DNA of 64,000 bases from Dehalococcoidia bacterium. Lineage in GTDB: Bacteria > Chloroflexota > Dehalococcoidia > Lucifugimonadales > Lucifugimonadaceae. The stretch lies in contig DUCO01000006.1 of the NCBI GenBank assembly GCA_012959765.1, forward strand, positions 62,914 to 126,913, read 5' to 3'. Made by a program: the position numbers and the translations under genes. The notes beneath the pieces were generated by a model. It was not told the origin of the DNA, searched no databases, and worked only from the letters and a program-made list of their open reading frames with translations. Below, in pieces: positions 1-8,510 of this stretch; positions within the stretch are counted from its first letter, which is position 1; each line of letters starts with the position of its first letter.

Positions 1-910
1 GGTCTGATGCGCTTGTGTCAATGTGCCCGTGTTCGACCGACATCCCGGCAAACTTGATGATGTCGTCTTCAATAATCAAGCCATACGGCATCGACGGGAA
101 CAATCTAAATGTTTTCATCCCGCCGTCGATGATCAGCCGATCTCCGGTAGGCACACTGACTACCGTGGTGACAACTCGAAGCGGGCAGCGTTCAGTTGAA
201 AGACCGTCATTTCCCTGAGAGCCTTGGATTCTGCTTAGACCCTCGTATACATACGAGCCACTGCGGTGCTCTGTGAATCCCAGTTCTTTCGAGTCAATCT
301 CCTCACCGGTACCTCCGCCGCTGAAAATTTCGAGAGAAAGTCCCGCTTTTTTGAACCGTTCAACGACATCTTGAACAATCGGCTTGGACTCAGACCTGCT
401 CGGGTATGTCATTAGCCCACGTAGCTGTAGCCCGGGGAGATCCTGAATTTGCTTGGCAAGTTCCTCAGCTGCTGCTGGCGAGAGAACACCGGTGCGGTTG
501 CCTCCAGTGTCAATCTCGACGAGCACCCCGACAGTTACGTCATCCAGACTCGCCTGCTCTGATATGCCCGCCGCCACTTCGATCGAATCGACAGTGACGG
601 TCATTTTGCATTGCCTTGCCAGCGCGGTCAGACGTCGAGTTTTCTGTGTTCCAACGATGTTGTAAGTCATTAGAATGTCGTCGAGGCCATTTCGGACCAT
701 ATTCTCGGCATCGCCTAGTTTCTGGCACACGATACCCACAGAGCCGGCAGCTACCTGCATTTTTGCGATCTCGGGATTCTTGTGACTCTTGGTGTGTCCT
801 CGTAGCGTGATTCCCAGATCGCGACAATGAGCCGCCATTTCCTCGATATTTTTCTCGAGTACGTCCATGTCAATTATTACCGCCGGTGTATCTAGATCAT
901 AAATGTGCAA
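1..910 (-). CDS. D-threonine aldolase / D-serine dehydratase-like PLP enzyme (partial)
   Basis: This is the N-terminal part of a fold-type III PLP enzyme (alanine racemase N-domain family); the gene runs off the left edge. The frame reads D-T-P-A-V near residue 7 and R-G-H-T-K-S-H-K around residues 37-44, where the family places the PLP-binding lysine (about K41). The following G-I-V-C-Q-K stretch and an F-S-G-G-G-T-G phosphate-binding segment are also family hallmarks. Known relatives cleave D-threonine or related 3-hydroxy-D-amino acids, or dehydrate D-serine; the exact substrate cannot be told. I infer a TTG start at 910 because no ATG or GTG precedes the conserved DTPA motif in frame. It lies 79 bp downstream of the dipeptidase gene on the same strand and is probably cotranscribed, which fits amino-acid salvage. 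Confidence 0.85.
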   Translation of the reverse strand, partial: MHIYDLDTPAVIIDMDVLEKNIEEMAAHCRDLGITLRGHTKSHKNPEIAKMQVAAGSVGIVCQKLGDAENMVRNGLDDILMTYNIVGTQKTRRLTALARQCKMTVTVDSIEVAAGISEQASLDDVTVGVLVEIDTGGNRTGVLSPAAAEELAKQIQDLPGLQLRGLMTYPSRSESKPIVQDVVERFKKAGLSLEIFSGGGTGEEIDSKELGFTEHRSGSYVYEGLSRIQGSQGNDGLSTERCPLRVVTTVVSVPTGDRLIIDGGMKTFRLFPSMPYGLIIEDDIIKFAGMSVEHGHIDTSASD

Positions 911-989
911 AGTGAAGTCTCTTGTTCAGGTGGATTGCGGGTCGTCTTGGAACTTCCAAGGCAGTCGAGTTGTTATTTCTTCAGACGAT

Positions 990-2102
990 CTACTTTGGTA
1001 GAAATTCTTCAAAATACCTCTGCCAGTTGCGCCACATAATGTTTTCGATGTCAGCGGTGCTCCAGCCGCGTTCTCCGAGAATAATTGCCACCTTCTGGTA
1101 GTCGGCAATTGTGTCGACATCGTATGGAGCTCCAATCGCTCCACCCTGTCCGTCGGTATCACCACCGATCGAGGCGTGCAACGTGTCTCCGGCAAGTTCA
1201 CATACATACTCAATATGATCAACGACGTCCTCGAGAGTAACGTCCTCAGGTCGGAACAGCTCTTCTCGAGTTTGCGGAATCTTTCCACTCCAGTCCTTCT
1301 CGACGTTTCGGGTGAGCATCCACGTATCCATTGAGGCTCCGATAACCGCACCTCGTTCGATCGAGCGTTTTAGTAGATCATCGGACATTTGTCGTTCGCC
1401 GGGCACAATCGACCGGCAATTTTGATGACTCGCCAGAATCGGGCCATTGAAAATATCGAGCGCCTGCCTGACAGTCTCGTCGGCTGTGTGGGTTACATCG
1501 AGGATCATGCCACATGCATCCATTTCTCTCAGGAGTTCTGGGCCTCGCTCGAAAAGCCCGCCTTCCGTTCCCGTGCCTGTGCCGTGCCCGAATCGGCTTG
1601 GTCCGTAGTGGCCGAGACTGATGACTCTCAGGCCGTCGGCGTGCCACTCGTGAACCTGCTCAGGCCAGAGGATGGGATCGGCGCCTTCCATGCCCAGAAA
1701 GAAACCCACTGGTAGGTCGTCGTACGTCTCCTGGCTTTCCCACTGCTGCATGTGTTCCGTGACGTCGGATGAAGTTCGCAGTATTCGTGCTTCGCCCTTG
1801 GTTTCAAGTATGCGGTAGTAGGCCATCTGACCTTGGCCAAGTGCATACGAGAGCTCGTCGCTCCGGGGACCGCCTGCCATGGGCGCTCCGTCCCGGTGCT
1901 GATCGACTACAACCTTCACGAGTGCTGCGGCAACGCCACCACGGCGCATCTCGGGAAGCGAAGACATGGTTTCCGAGTCGTCTCTGTTTGACCTCGCACC
2001 GGGGAGTTCCGGAGCCGACCTTACTTGGTCGATAGGAAGTGTCAGGTCGCGATTTAGCTTTACCGCGAGGGCCATTGGGTAGTCGCCATCGATTACCAAC
2101 AT
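990..2102 (-). CDS. Membrane dipeptidase-like protein (peptidase family M19)
   Basis: A 370-residue protein of the renal dipeptidase (M19) amidohydrolase family, a TIM barrel that hydrolyses dipeptides or related amides. Visible motifs are G-M-E-G (E139, bridging metal ligand), D-V-T-H (H205), A-S-H-Q-N (H226) and G-G-D-T-D-G (D315). The family's first metal motif, normally D-G-H-x-D near the N-terminus, is here D-G-D-Y-P at residues 5-9, so the histidine and the aspartate are both replaced. The length is normal for the family and there is no signal peptide. The gene is first in a minus-strand pair with the PLP enzyme downstream. Function as a dipeptidase is therefore likely but not certain; a changed metal requirement or substrate is possible. 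Confidence 0.85.
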   Translation of the reverse strand: MLVIDGDYPMALAVKLNRDLTLPIDQVRSAPELPGARSNRDDSETMSSLPEMRRGGVAAALVKVVVDQHRDGAPMAGGPRSDELSYALGQGQMAYYRILETKGEARILRTSSDVTEHMQQWESQETYDDLPVGFFLGMEGADPILWPEQVHEWHADGLRVISLGHYGPSRFGHGTGTGTEGGLFERGPELLREMDACGMILDVTHTADETVRQALDIFNGPILASHQNCRSIVPGERQMSDDLLKRSIERGAVIGASMDTWMLTRNVEKDWSGKIPQTREELFRPEDVTLEDVVDHIEYVCELAGDTLHASIGGDTDGQGGAIGAPYDVDTIADYQKVAIILGERGWSTADIENIMWRNWQRYFEEFLPK

Positions 2103-2738
2103 TTGGGATTTTCTTTTTCTAGAGTTACTAAAGGGTTCGGTTCTGCCGGATATCAGAATCCGTGCAGGATAGCACTCTCATAGTCGAAATTGTCACGCAC
2201 GCGAATGTCAATGAAACAGGCATCACATCGGCTCTGATTGGAACCAACCGACCTCGGTTGAGCTAGCGTTGATACCTGCTCGTACACGGCGTCGACCAGA
2301 CGTTGCTCGACAGATCATTACACCATCAAGCCCCCCGCTTGTGTGGAATCCCTGTCCAGTAGTATGCGCAGCCCAATCCGAGCGGAAGCCCCTCCCATTC
2401 GAGATTTCTCGGCGGTACTCAGGAAATAGAATTTGTCGGTTTGCAGTTCCGCCGTGATGTCATTGATTACTGTGTTCGCAGTCCACCCCGACTCTCCCCC
2501 ATCTCCACCAAGAGCACAAAAACGCCCTGCTTCAAAAAATTAAGCAGGGCGTTTTACGTTATTTATCTTCAAATACACCGTGATTTGAAAAAAGCAGACT
2601 CGCTCGCAGATTCGCCAGTAAGTCACTATTCTTTGCTCAAGCAAGTTCGAGCTGAAATTCGCTAAAAACCAAGTTTTCAACCTTGATGGTGTCTGCAGAG
2701 TCTGCAGCATCACGGAATCCGAGTTTGTGTCTCACTCG
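2103..2738. other. Intergenic stretch without a supported gene
   Basis: About 640 bp between the dipeptidase start and the transposase remnant. It holds a strong symmetric hairpin terminator (2519-2555). On the minus strand an open frame of about 65 codons ends at about 2312 and reads through 2515 with no credible start codon. I do not recognise its product, and it may be a decayed gene end. Nothing else is evident. Confidence 0.5.
2519..2555. terminator. Bidirectional rho-independent terminator
   Basis: A perfect 14-bp stem (AAAACGCCCTGCTT with its complement) around a 9-nt A-rich loop. It has A-run and T-run flanks on both sides, so it can end transcription in either direction. Confidence 0.85.
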
Positions 2739-3075
2739 CTAGAGTCCTGCGATTAAAACGATATCCGTCGGAAATTGCAGATCGTTGAAAGGTGAACCTG
2801 AACGTTCATTGAATCGGCTATCGCAGTCTCCACAGTAGATAGTCCGAGAACCCCGCGAGGTTCGATGTTTTTTTCTTGGAAGTTGACGTAGAAAGGCAGT
2901 GTGGGCACGACACGATCAGATCTCCGCGGCAAAGGAGCAATGATGCTATTTTTCCCCGACGTTGAGTTCTGAAAGATCCACTTCTCTTGCAATCCACGGA
3001 ACGGTAGCACCTACCGATGACCGATGCGTTTAAACACCAACTCTGAGTCTCGGGTTTTCTCGTCGAAAGCCACAA
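2739..3075 (-). pseudogene. Transposase N-terminal fragment (zinc-ribbon type), decayed
   Basis: The minus strand carries two halves of a transposase zinc ribbon in different frames. C-P-H-C is at 2907-2896, followed by a lysine-rich linker. After a shift at a run of seven A's come Y-C-G-D-C-D, the F-N-E-R-S-G-S-P-F-N segment and F-P-T-D-I-V-L. This order (CxxC, about 20 residues, CxxC, then F-N-x-x-T/S-G-x-P) is that of zinc-ribbon DDE transposases of IS6-like type. The frame closes at 2739, so the whole DDE catalytic domain is missing. No terminal inverted repeats were found. I read it as a remnant of an insertion sequence. The segment upstream of CPHC (2908-3075) is open but not recognisable. 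Confidence 0.65.
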
Positions 3076-3173
3076 TCGAATACATCATTTTGTTACATCA
3101 GCCTCCAAATCGGGCACAAATCCAGGCGAGCTTATCAACTCGCCAAACATAGCGCCGCGCCGAGTCGAATAGA

Positions 3174-4205
3174 TCAGCCCGCCGTCACAACATTGAAGAC
3201 TTGCAGGCGATGCCGATTGCTATCGACAACCAAAACGTGACCATCGTTGTCGATTGCTATCGATGTCGGCCCCCAAAACAGCTTCTCGATGTGAGCAGAT
3301 CGTTCATGCGGATCGTCAGTGTTGAACACAAGATCCATATCCAGATCTGATGCATCCCGCGCCGCACTCTCCTCGACATTGGTGTCCAAAAAGTCCTGCG
3401 CCCATTTCGAAATCGTCGCTTGCCCCTCGTTCTGTTGCACGAACCCGCCGCCAGCGTCCAGCACCTGGATCCGCTGGTTGCCCCAGTCGGCGACGTAGAT
3501 GTAGCCATCAGAATCAACGCACACATCAGAAGGTGCGTCGAACTCGCCTTCACCGCGCCCAACCGAGCCGAAGTTGGCAAGAAACTCGCCATCAGAAGAA
3601 AATTTGACGATACGATCATTGCCCCAGTCGGCAACGTAAAGATTGTCGTCGCCATCGACATGAAGACCCCACGGTAAATTCAGCTGGCCGTCACCCGATC
3701 CGAACTCACCAATCGTAGACAGATGCTTCCCGTCGATGGTAAATTTCTGAATCCGGCCGTTCAGGTGATCGCTCACCAGCAGCTCGTCTTTCGAGTTAAA
3801 CGCCAATCCAGTCGGACCGTTCAGCTTGCCTTCATCAGTGCCACTTTCGCCCCACGTATCGAGCAACTCACCCTCCAGCGTGCGAACCAGGATACGGTTC
3901 AAATGATCGTCGCTGGTGAACAGGCGCTGTTGGCTATCTATCGCAGTCGACGCATTCCAGATCGCCTGCCCAGAACCTTCACCAAATGAACCGAATGTGC
4001 CGAAATACTCTTCTTCAAGGTTCATTGCCACCATGCGCACACCGCGCGGATCGCTGTCAGAACCTCGTCCCAGGATAAAATACGTACCATCGGCCGCTAC
4101 CGCGACTGACCAAGGATAGTAAAAACCTCGACCTTGCATTCCGGCTACGCCAATCGTGCGGTTGTAGGTCAAACGTGTGGTTCTGGGTTTTGCTGTTGTG
4201 GTCAT
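3174..4205 (-). CDS. NHL-repeat beta-propeller protein
   Basis: A 343-residue protein made almost entirely of NHL repeats. Segments of the type G-x-L-x-x-P-x-G-L-A-V-D ... L-Y-V-A-D-x-x-N-x-R-I-Q-x-F recur about six times (for example D-W-G-N-D-R-I-V-K-F and D-W-G-N-Q-R-I-Q-V-L), giving a six-bladed propeller. Such propellers bind proteins, ligands or act as hydrolase/lyase scaffolds; no catalytic residues can be assigned. There is no signal peptide or membrane segment. It is the third gene of a minus-strand operon, 16 bp after the DUF1800 gene, and ends with TGA. The propeller may work together with the DUF1501/DUF1800 proteins, but that is inference from position. Confidence 0.85.
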   Translation of the reverse strand: MTTTAKPRTTRLTYNRTIGVAGMQGRGFYYPWSVAVAADGTYFILGRGSDSDPRGVRMVAMNLEEEYFGTFGSFGEGSGQAIWNASTAIDSQQRLFTSDDHLNRILVRTLEGELLDTWGESGTDEGKLNGPTGLAFNSKDELLVSDHLNGRIQKFTIDGKHLSTIGEFGSGDGQLNLPWGLHVDGDDNLYVADWGNDRIVKFSSDGEFLANFGSVGRGEGEFDAPSDVCVDSDGYIYVADWGNQRIQVLDAGGGFVQQNEGQATISKWAQDFLDTNVEESAARDASDLDMDLVFNTDDPHERSAHIEKLFWGPTSIAIDNDGHVLVVDSNRHRLQVFNVVTAG

Positions 4206-4221
4206 AGAATAACTCCGCTAA

Positions 4222-5652
4222 CTACGCCCTTTGAAACTCTGGAGTCGCCCCAACCAGCTTCAGTACGTTCGCCACCTGTTCCGGACCTGGTTTGCCCGAG
4301 TCCGACTGGTTGACCTGCACCTCGGCGAATTCGACCAATGCGGATCGTGTCTTGTACGAAATGTCAGAAACCGACAACTCGTCAAGCGCACGTTCGATCA
4401 GTTCTTCGGCATTCATTCCGCCGTTACCGTCCGACAGAATCCGGTCGATCAGTGTCTGCACGCCAGGACTTTCGATATTGCCAAGCCGCTCCGAAGCGAA
4501 GTTCACCCGCTCGACAAGTGCACCCGAATCGATCCACTCCGTACCCCAGTGCCAACCCTCGACAGATGGTGGGTTCAGCAGCCATTGCCCCATGTAAGTC
4601 GACTGCAGATTCGTCGGGTTCATATCTACCTTCGGCCGATCGAACTCGCCCGTTAATCGCAGAACGCCCGCTACTAATTCAGCAGGGCTCTTCACCCGCT
4701 GATAGTGCGCTCCTTCCGACTTGAAGAAGTCCGACTTGAACAGGAATCTCAGCGTTTCCTCGACATTGTAATCGCTGTCAAAGTAAACCTTTGACAATGC
4801 CGCAATGGCTTCCGGATCGCGGGGCTCCTTGTACGGCCACTCCGGAACCGGCGGCTCATCGGCGACGAAGAAGCTGTACATGTGCCTCGATAAAAATGCT
4901 GCAGTTGCCGGCTGCTCGCAAATGATGTCGATGATATCCTCACCGTTCAAGTTGCCCTTGTGGCCTAAGAATTCTTTTTCGCCGCTATCGTGGTCATGTT
5001 CCTTGTATTCGAAATGGAACGACAGGCGACCGTACGGCCATACCGAGTCACGTGCCGATTTCAGTGTCATGTACTCGGTGTTACCAATCGTCCAGCCTGT
5101 GAACGCCCGCGCCGCTTCCTTCACATCTTGCTCGGTGTAGTTGCCTACCCCCATCGAGAATAGTTCAAGCAACTCCCGGCCATAGTTCTCGTTCACAGAT
5201 CCGTTGTGATTTTCTGAATTGTCGAGCCACACGATCATTGCCGGGTCTCTCGACAACTCCGTGAGCAGATTCTTGAAACTGCCCATGCCGTGTCGCTCGA
5301 ACATCCTGATCTGGTCGTGCAGCACCTTGCCGTTCGCCAACTTCGAGTAGCCAGTTGCGAACATGCCGTGCCACATGAGGCCGACCTTCTCCCGCAAAGG
5401 AGCGTCGGTCGAAACCATGCGATACATCCAGTTACCGCTTGGCGATTGATTGCCCATCATGCCCGAATACTCGGGGTGATATCGACGAATCAAATTGTCG
5501 GTCATCCGGGTTGGTCGATCGACCGCGCTGAGCAGGCTCTCAACCGTTTCGTCGTAACCCTGCTCAACCAACTCGTCGAGTCTTTCTCGAGATGCGCCGA
5601 AACCCGCTCGTCGCATCAGATGGGCCATCAGTTTTACGTCTTTGCTAGCCAT
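4222..5652 (-). CDS. DUF1800 domain-containing protein
   Basis: A 476-residue DUF1800 protein. The N-terminal H-L-M-R-R-A-G-F-G-A motif, the central N-x-N-Y-G-R-E-L-L-E-L-F-S-M-G-V-G block and the C-terminal P-S-V-E-G-W-H-W-G-T-E-W segment are family signatures. The biochemical role of the family is unknown; it is regularly encoded beside DUF1501, as here (3 bp between the two genes). Planctomycete homologues are often exported, but this one begins directly with the conserved domain and shows no signal sequence. The complete length suggests a functional gene. Confidence 0.9.
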   Translation of the reverse strand: MASKDVKLMAHLMRRAGFGASRERLDELVEQGYDETVESLLSAVDRPTRMTDNLIRRYHPEYSGMMGNQSPSGNWMYRMVSTDAPLREKVGLMWHGMFATGYSKLANGKVLHDQIRMFERHGMGSFKNLLTELSRDPAMIVWLDNSENHNGSVNENYGRELLELFSMGVGNYTEQDVKEAARAFTGWTIGNTEYMTLKSARDSVWPYGRLSFHFEYKEHDHDSGEKEFLGHKGNLNGEDIIDIICEQPATAAFLSRHMYSFFVADEPPVPEWPYKEPRDPEAIAALSKVYFDSDYNVEETLRFLFKSDFFKSEGAHYQRVKSPAELVAGVLRLTGEFDRPKVDMNPTNLQSTYMGQWLLNPPSVEGWHWGTEWIDSGALVERVNFASERLGNIESPGVQTLIDRILSDGNGGMNAEELIERALDELSVSDISYKTRSALVEFAEVQVNQSDSGKPGPEQVANVLKLVGATPEFQRA

Positions 5653-5655
5653 GGA

Positions 5656-6840
5656 TTACCGCCTAATCATGTCGAACTGCTCGTAATTTTTATTAAGAAT
5701 CACCTGCGGATTAATACCCATCCACTGGTCGAGAACCGTTGCGTAAATGCCACGGAAGTCGTTGTTGAACTTCATGTCGCCTTCGACCTGTTCGCTCAGA
5801 TCAAGTGATGGATACTCGCCGTATAACCCACCTTTGACCGGATTTCCGAGAACGAAAGCGACTCCGCCAGAGCCATGATCCGTCCCGCTACCGTTGTCCT
5901 GTATCCGACGACCAAACTCCGAGAAGATCATCACCACAGCGTCATCACCACGGCCGTGTTCTTCAAGGTCTGCAATGAAATCATTTACCGCAGTCGAAAG
6001 CTCGTGCCACAGTTTGGCGTGATTTTCGAGTTCGCCAGCATGCGTGTCGTATCCGGCGTGCTGGGTGTAGAAAACACGAGTACCGACATCGGCGAGTAGC
6101 ACCTGTGAAATGTCACGTAGGTTCTGGGCGATCGGAACATCGGCTTCATATTCGATCGAAGACGAATATGAAGCCGGGGCAGTTCGCAAAATATCGGCCC
6201 CAAGATATGCGCCCATTCCGGTTTCACTGATCGCCTGCAACATGGCATCCCGAGTGTCGTCTGGTCCATACATTCGGGCGAAAACATCGACCGCCATTTC
6301 GCGTGTCATACGATCGACTATGTCTGGCATCAGGCCATATGTTTCAAGATTGCCAACCGACGCCACTGGCACACCTTTTGCGTGAAGCGCTCTCGGCAAT
6401 CCACGACCAAAATTGATACCCGTAATAACATTATTGCCGTCGGGGTCCAGCTCACGAATCGTGCGACCCAACCAACCGCTGTCGGCGATATGATCCGATT
6501 CCGCTGTGTGCCAGATATCCATCGAGCGGAAATGTGATCGATTTGGCTGAGGGTAGCCAACTCCCTGCACAATAGCCAACTTGCCTGCGTCCCACAGACT
6601 CTTCATTGGGCCCATGCTCGGGTTGAGCCCCAACATGCCGTTCAGGTCGATGACATTGTCTTCAGTAAGATGGATTGCCCTACGAGAATCATGATAAATC
6701 CCGTTGGTGTAAGGCACGACCGTATTCATCGCGTCGTTCCCACCCGAAAGCTGGATAACGACCAATGACGGCTTACGCTGAGCAGTGACCATGTCGGAGT
6801 GAATTCCTTCGCTGAATATGGCTGGGGTCTGAGTCGGCAT
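5656..6840 (-). CDS. DUF1501 domain-containing protein
   Basis: A 394-residue DUF1501 protein, a relative of the alkaline phosphatase/sulfatase fold. Typical segments are L-S-G-G-N-D near residue 32, Y-D-T-H-A-G-E, F-S-E-F-G-R-R and G-T-D-H-G, the last two being putative metal-binding sites. DUF1501 proteins usually carry a Tat signal; here the N-terminus (M-P-T-Q-T-P) is short and shows neither twin arginine nor a hydrophobic stretch, so a cytoplasmic location is likely. It is the first gene of the DUF1501-DUF1800-NHL operon and is almost contiguous with DUF1800. The reaction is not known. Confidence 0.9.
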   Translation of the reverse strand: MPTQTPAIFSEGIHSDMVTAQRKPSLVVIQLSGGNDAMNTVVPYTNGIYHDSRRAIHLTEDNVIDLNGMLGLNPSMGPMKSLWDAGKLAIVQGVGYPQPNRSHFRSMDIWHTAESDHIADSGWLGRTIRELDPDGNNVITGINFGRGLPRALHAKGVPVASVGNLETYGLMPDIVDRMTREMAVDVFARMYGPDDTRDAMLQAISETGMGAYLGADILRTAPASYSSSIEYEADVPIAQNLRDISQVLLADVGTRVFYTQHAGYDTHAGELENHAKLWHELSTAVNDFIADLEEHGRGDDAVVMIFSEFGRRIQDNGSGTDHGSGGVAFVLGNPVKGGLYGEYPSLDLSEQVEGDMKFNNDFRGIYATVLDQWMGINPQVILNKNYEQFDMIRR

Positions 6841-6905
6841 CTTATCAACAACGGGCCTATATGAGAACCATCCCGTCGAATCTATGCATTGCTACGCTCG
6901 CTGCT

Positions 6906-7130
6906 CTAACGAAAACGCCTAGATTTCCAAGATTTCAGCACTTTTTCACGGTGCACGGTCTGAGATCTTGTTTCGAAGCATTCGTGATGAATTAGTGGCC
7001 ACGGTCTTTGAGATTTCGTCGATTTGCCGTGACCAGCGTTGTGGTGTTCAAGCCGTGCCTGAACATTTTGAGTCGATCCGATATACCGGCGTTGAGTTTT
7101 TGTGCTTTCGAGCACGTAGACGTAAAACAT
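6906..7130 (-). CDS. Small GIY-YIG nuclease-domain protein (UPF0213-like)
   Basis: A 74-residue protein that is little more than a GIY-YIG domain. Y-V-Y-V-L at residues 3-7, R-R-Y-I-G-S-T at 14-20 and Q-A-R-L-E-H-H-N near residue 25 match the two strands and the catalytic arginine/histidine region. Such stand-alone proteins are presumed DNA endonucleases of unclear role, sometimes mobile. A symmetric hairpin terminator lies only about 15 bp upstream of its start, which isolates it from the divergent enolase gene. It is transcribed toward the DUF1501 operon but may have its own promoter. Confidence 0.8.
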   Translation of the reverse strand: MFYVYVLESTKTQRRYIGSTQNVQARLEHHNAGHGKSTKSQRPWPLIHHECFETRSQTVHREKVLKSWKSRRFR

Positions 7131-7144
7131 CGCTGCAGTTAAGC

Positions 7145-7176
7145 AGAAAAGCCACCGATCTCTCAGTGGCTTTTCT
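7145..7176. terminator. Hairpin terminator between divergent genes
   Basis: A perfect 11-bp stem AGAAAAGCCAC/GTGGCTTTTCT around a 10-nt loop, with T-rich flank on the plus side. It lies between two divergently oriented genes, where a terminator is not expected; it could end transcription of a lost plus-strand gene or come in with the GIY-YIG gene. Confidence 0.75.
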
Positions 7177-7289
7177 TATTTATGCTGGTGGAGCTAGTGA
7201 AACTGTAGGTGGTACTGAACTCGACCGCTTTCGGCTGGGTTAGGTAGCATTTGGCGTCGAGTAACCGAGAGTCAAGTTGAGGAGCAGTT

Positions 7290-8459
7290 ATGCCACAAGG
7301 CCCTAAAATCACATCGATTGAGGTGCATGAGTTCACCTTTGACGTCCGAAACATGGCGCCGCAGGGCCGAGGTGAACAGGCGCAGTACGTCAAAGGTGGG
7401 CAGAGCAAGCGGACCAACGTGGCATTGAGATTTCACACCGACCAGGGGATAGTTGGTGAATACGTCAATTCGAGGGTCACCGATGCTGCAGCAATTCGCC
7501 TGATCGCCGATCTGGTTATTGATCGTGACGCCCTTGAACGCGAAAATATTTATACAGATACCAAACGGGCGACCCAGCAGATCGGACGGTTGGGGGTCGG
7601 TCTGGTAGATATCGTGCTGTGGGACATCGCAGGGAAGTTCCATGACGCTCCAATTTATCAGCTCCTGGGCGGGCATCGTCGACGATTGCCCGCGTACGCC
7701 AGCACATGGAATGGGGATGAGACTCCCGGTGGGTTGAGTTCACCAGAGGCGTTCGCTGATTTTGCTGAGCATTGCCTCGAACTGAGATACCCGGCCTACA
7801 AAATTCATCCATGGCGTGACGGGTCGGTGCAACGAGATATCGATACCGTGCTGGCTGTTGCAAATCGTGTCGGCGGCAAGATGGATCTTATGTGGGACGC
7901 CGCGTGCAAGTACGAAACACTAGCTGACGCAATCAAGGTGGGGCACGCACTCGATGAGGCCGGGTACTACTGGTACGAGGATCCGTACAAGGACACTGGC
8001 ATGTCGGCGTTCGGACATAAAAAACTCCGAGAATTGGTCAAGACACCTCTTCTGATGACGGAGTTTGTGCGCATGCTTGAACCGCACGTAGATTTTGCTC
8101 TGGCAGGTGGGACGGACTTCTTACGCGCTGACCCCGACTTTGACGGCGGTATCACGGGAGTAATGAAGATTGCTCACGCCGGTGAGGGACTGGGTCTTGA
8201 CGTAGAGATCCACGCATCCAACGTAGCCAGAAGACACGCGATGGCTGCTATCAGAAACAGCAACTACTACGAGGTGGCTCTGGTGCATCCAGATGCCGGT
8301 CCTCATGACGCGCAGGTTGTGCTGAACGGATTTGGAGACGATTTGGCGGTAATTGGAGCAGATGGGTGCGTTCCTGTGCCTGAAGGACCCGGACTCGGAG
8401 TTGAGTACGACTGGGACTACATATTGAAAAACCAAACGAGCTTCGTCGAGTACAGGTAG
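7290..8459 (+). CDS. Enolase-superfamily enzyme (mandelate racemase/muconate lactonizing type)
   Basis: A 389-residue member of the enolase superfamily: N-terminal capping domain (about 1-130) and a modified TIM barrel. Candidate catalytic residues are K171-I-H173 at the end of the second barrel strand, metal ligands D203 (M-W-D-A), E230 (Y-W-Y-E-D-P) and E258 (L-M-T-E-F), and H308 in E-I-H-A-S. These enzymes abstract the alpha-proton of a carboxylate and then racemise, dehydrate or cycloisomerise it; the substrate cannot be deduced. The ATG follows a good GAGGAG ribosome site. The serine-hydrolase gene starts 51 bp downstream on the same strand, so the two may form an operon acting on ester or lactone substrates. 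Confidence 0.88.
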   Translation: MPQGPKITSIEVHEFTFDVRNMAPQGRGEQAQYVKGGQSKRTNVALRFHTDQGIVGEYVNSRVTDAAAIRLIADLVIDRDALERENIYTDTKRATQQIGRLGVGLVDIVLWDIAGKFHDAPIYQLLGGHRRRLPAYASTWNGDETPGGLSSPEAFADFAEHCLELRYPAYKIHPWRDGSVQRDIDTVLAVANRVGGKMDLMWDAACKYETLADAIKVGHALDEAGYYWYEDPYKDTGMSAFGHKKLRELVKTPLLMTEFVRMLEPHVDFALAGGTDFLRADPDFDGGITGVMKIAHAGEGLGLDVEIHASNVARRHAMAAIRNSNYYEVALVHPDAGPHDAQVVLNGFGDDLAVIGADGCVPVPEGPGLGVEYDWDYILKNQTSFVEYR

Positions 8460-8510
8460 ATCAAATACCTCTGACAGCACAGGTACAGAAATAGAAAGGT
8501 TATCGATTTC

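Noticed and set aside
4231-4656. Plus-strand frames opposite DUF1800 and NHL genes
   Set aside because: They overlap strongly supported minus-strand genes and show no protein-like features.
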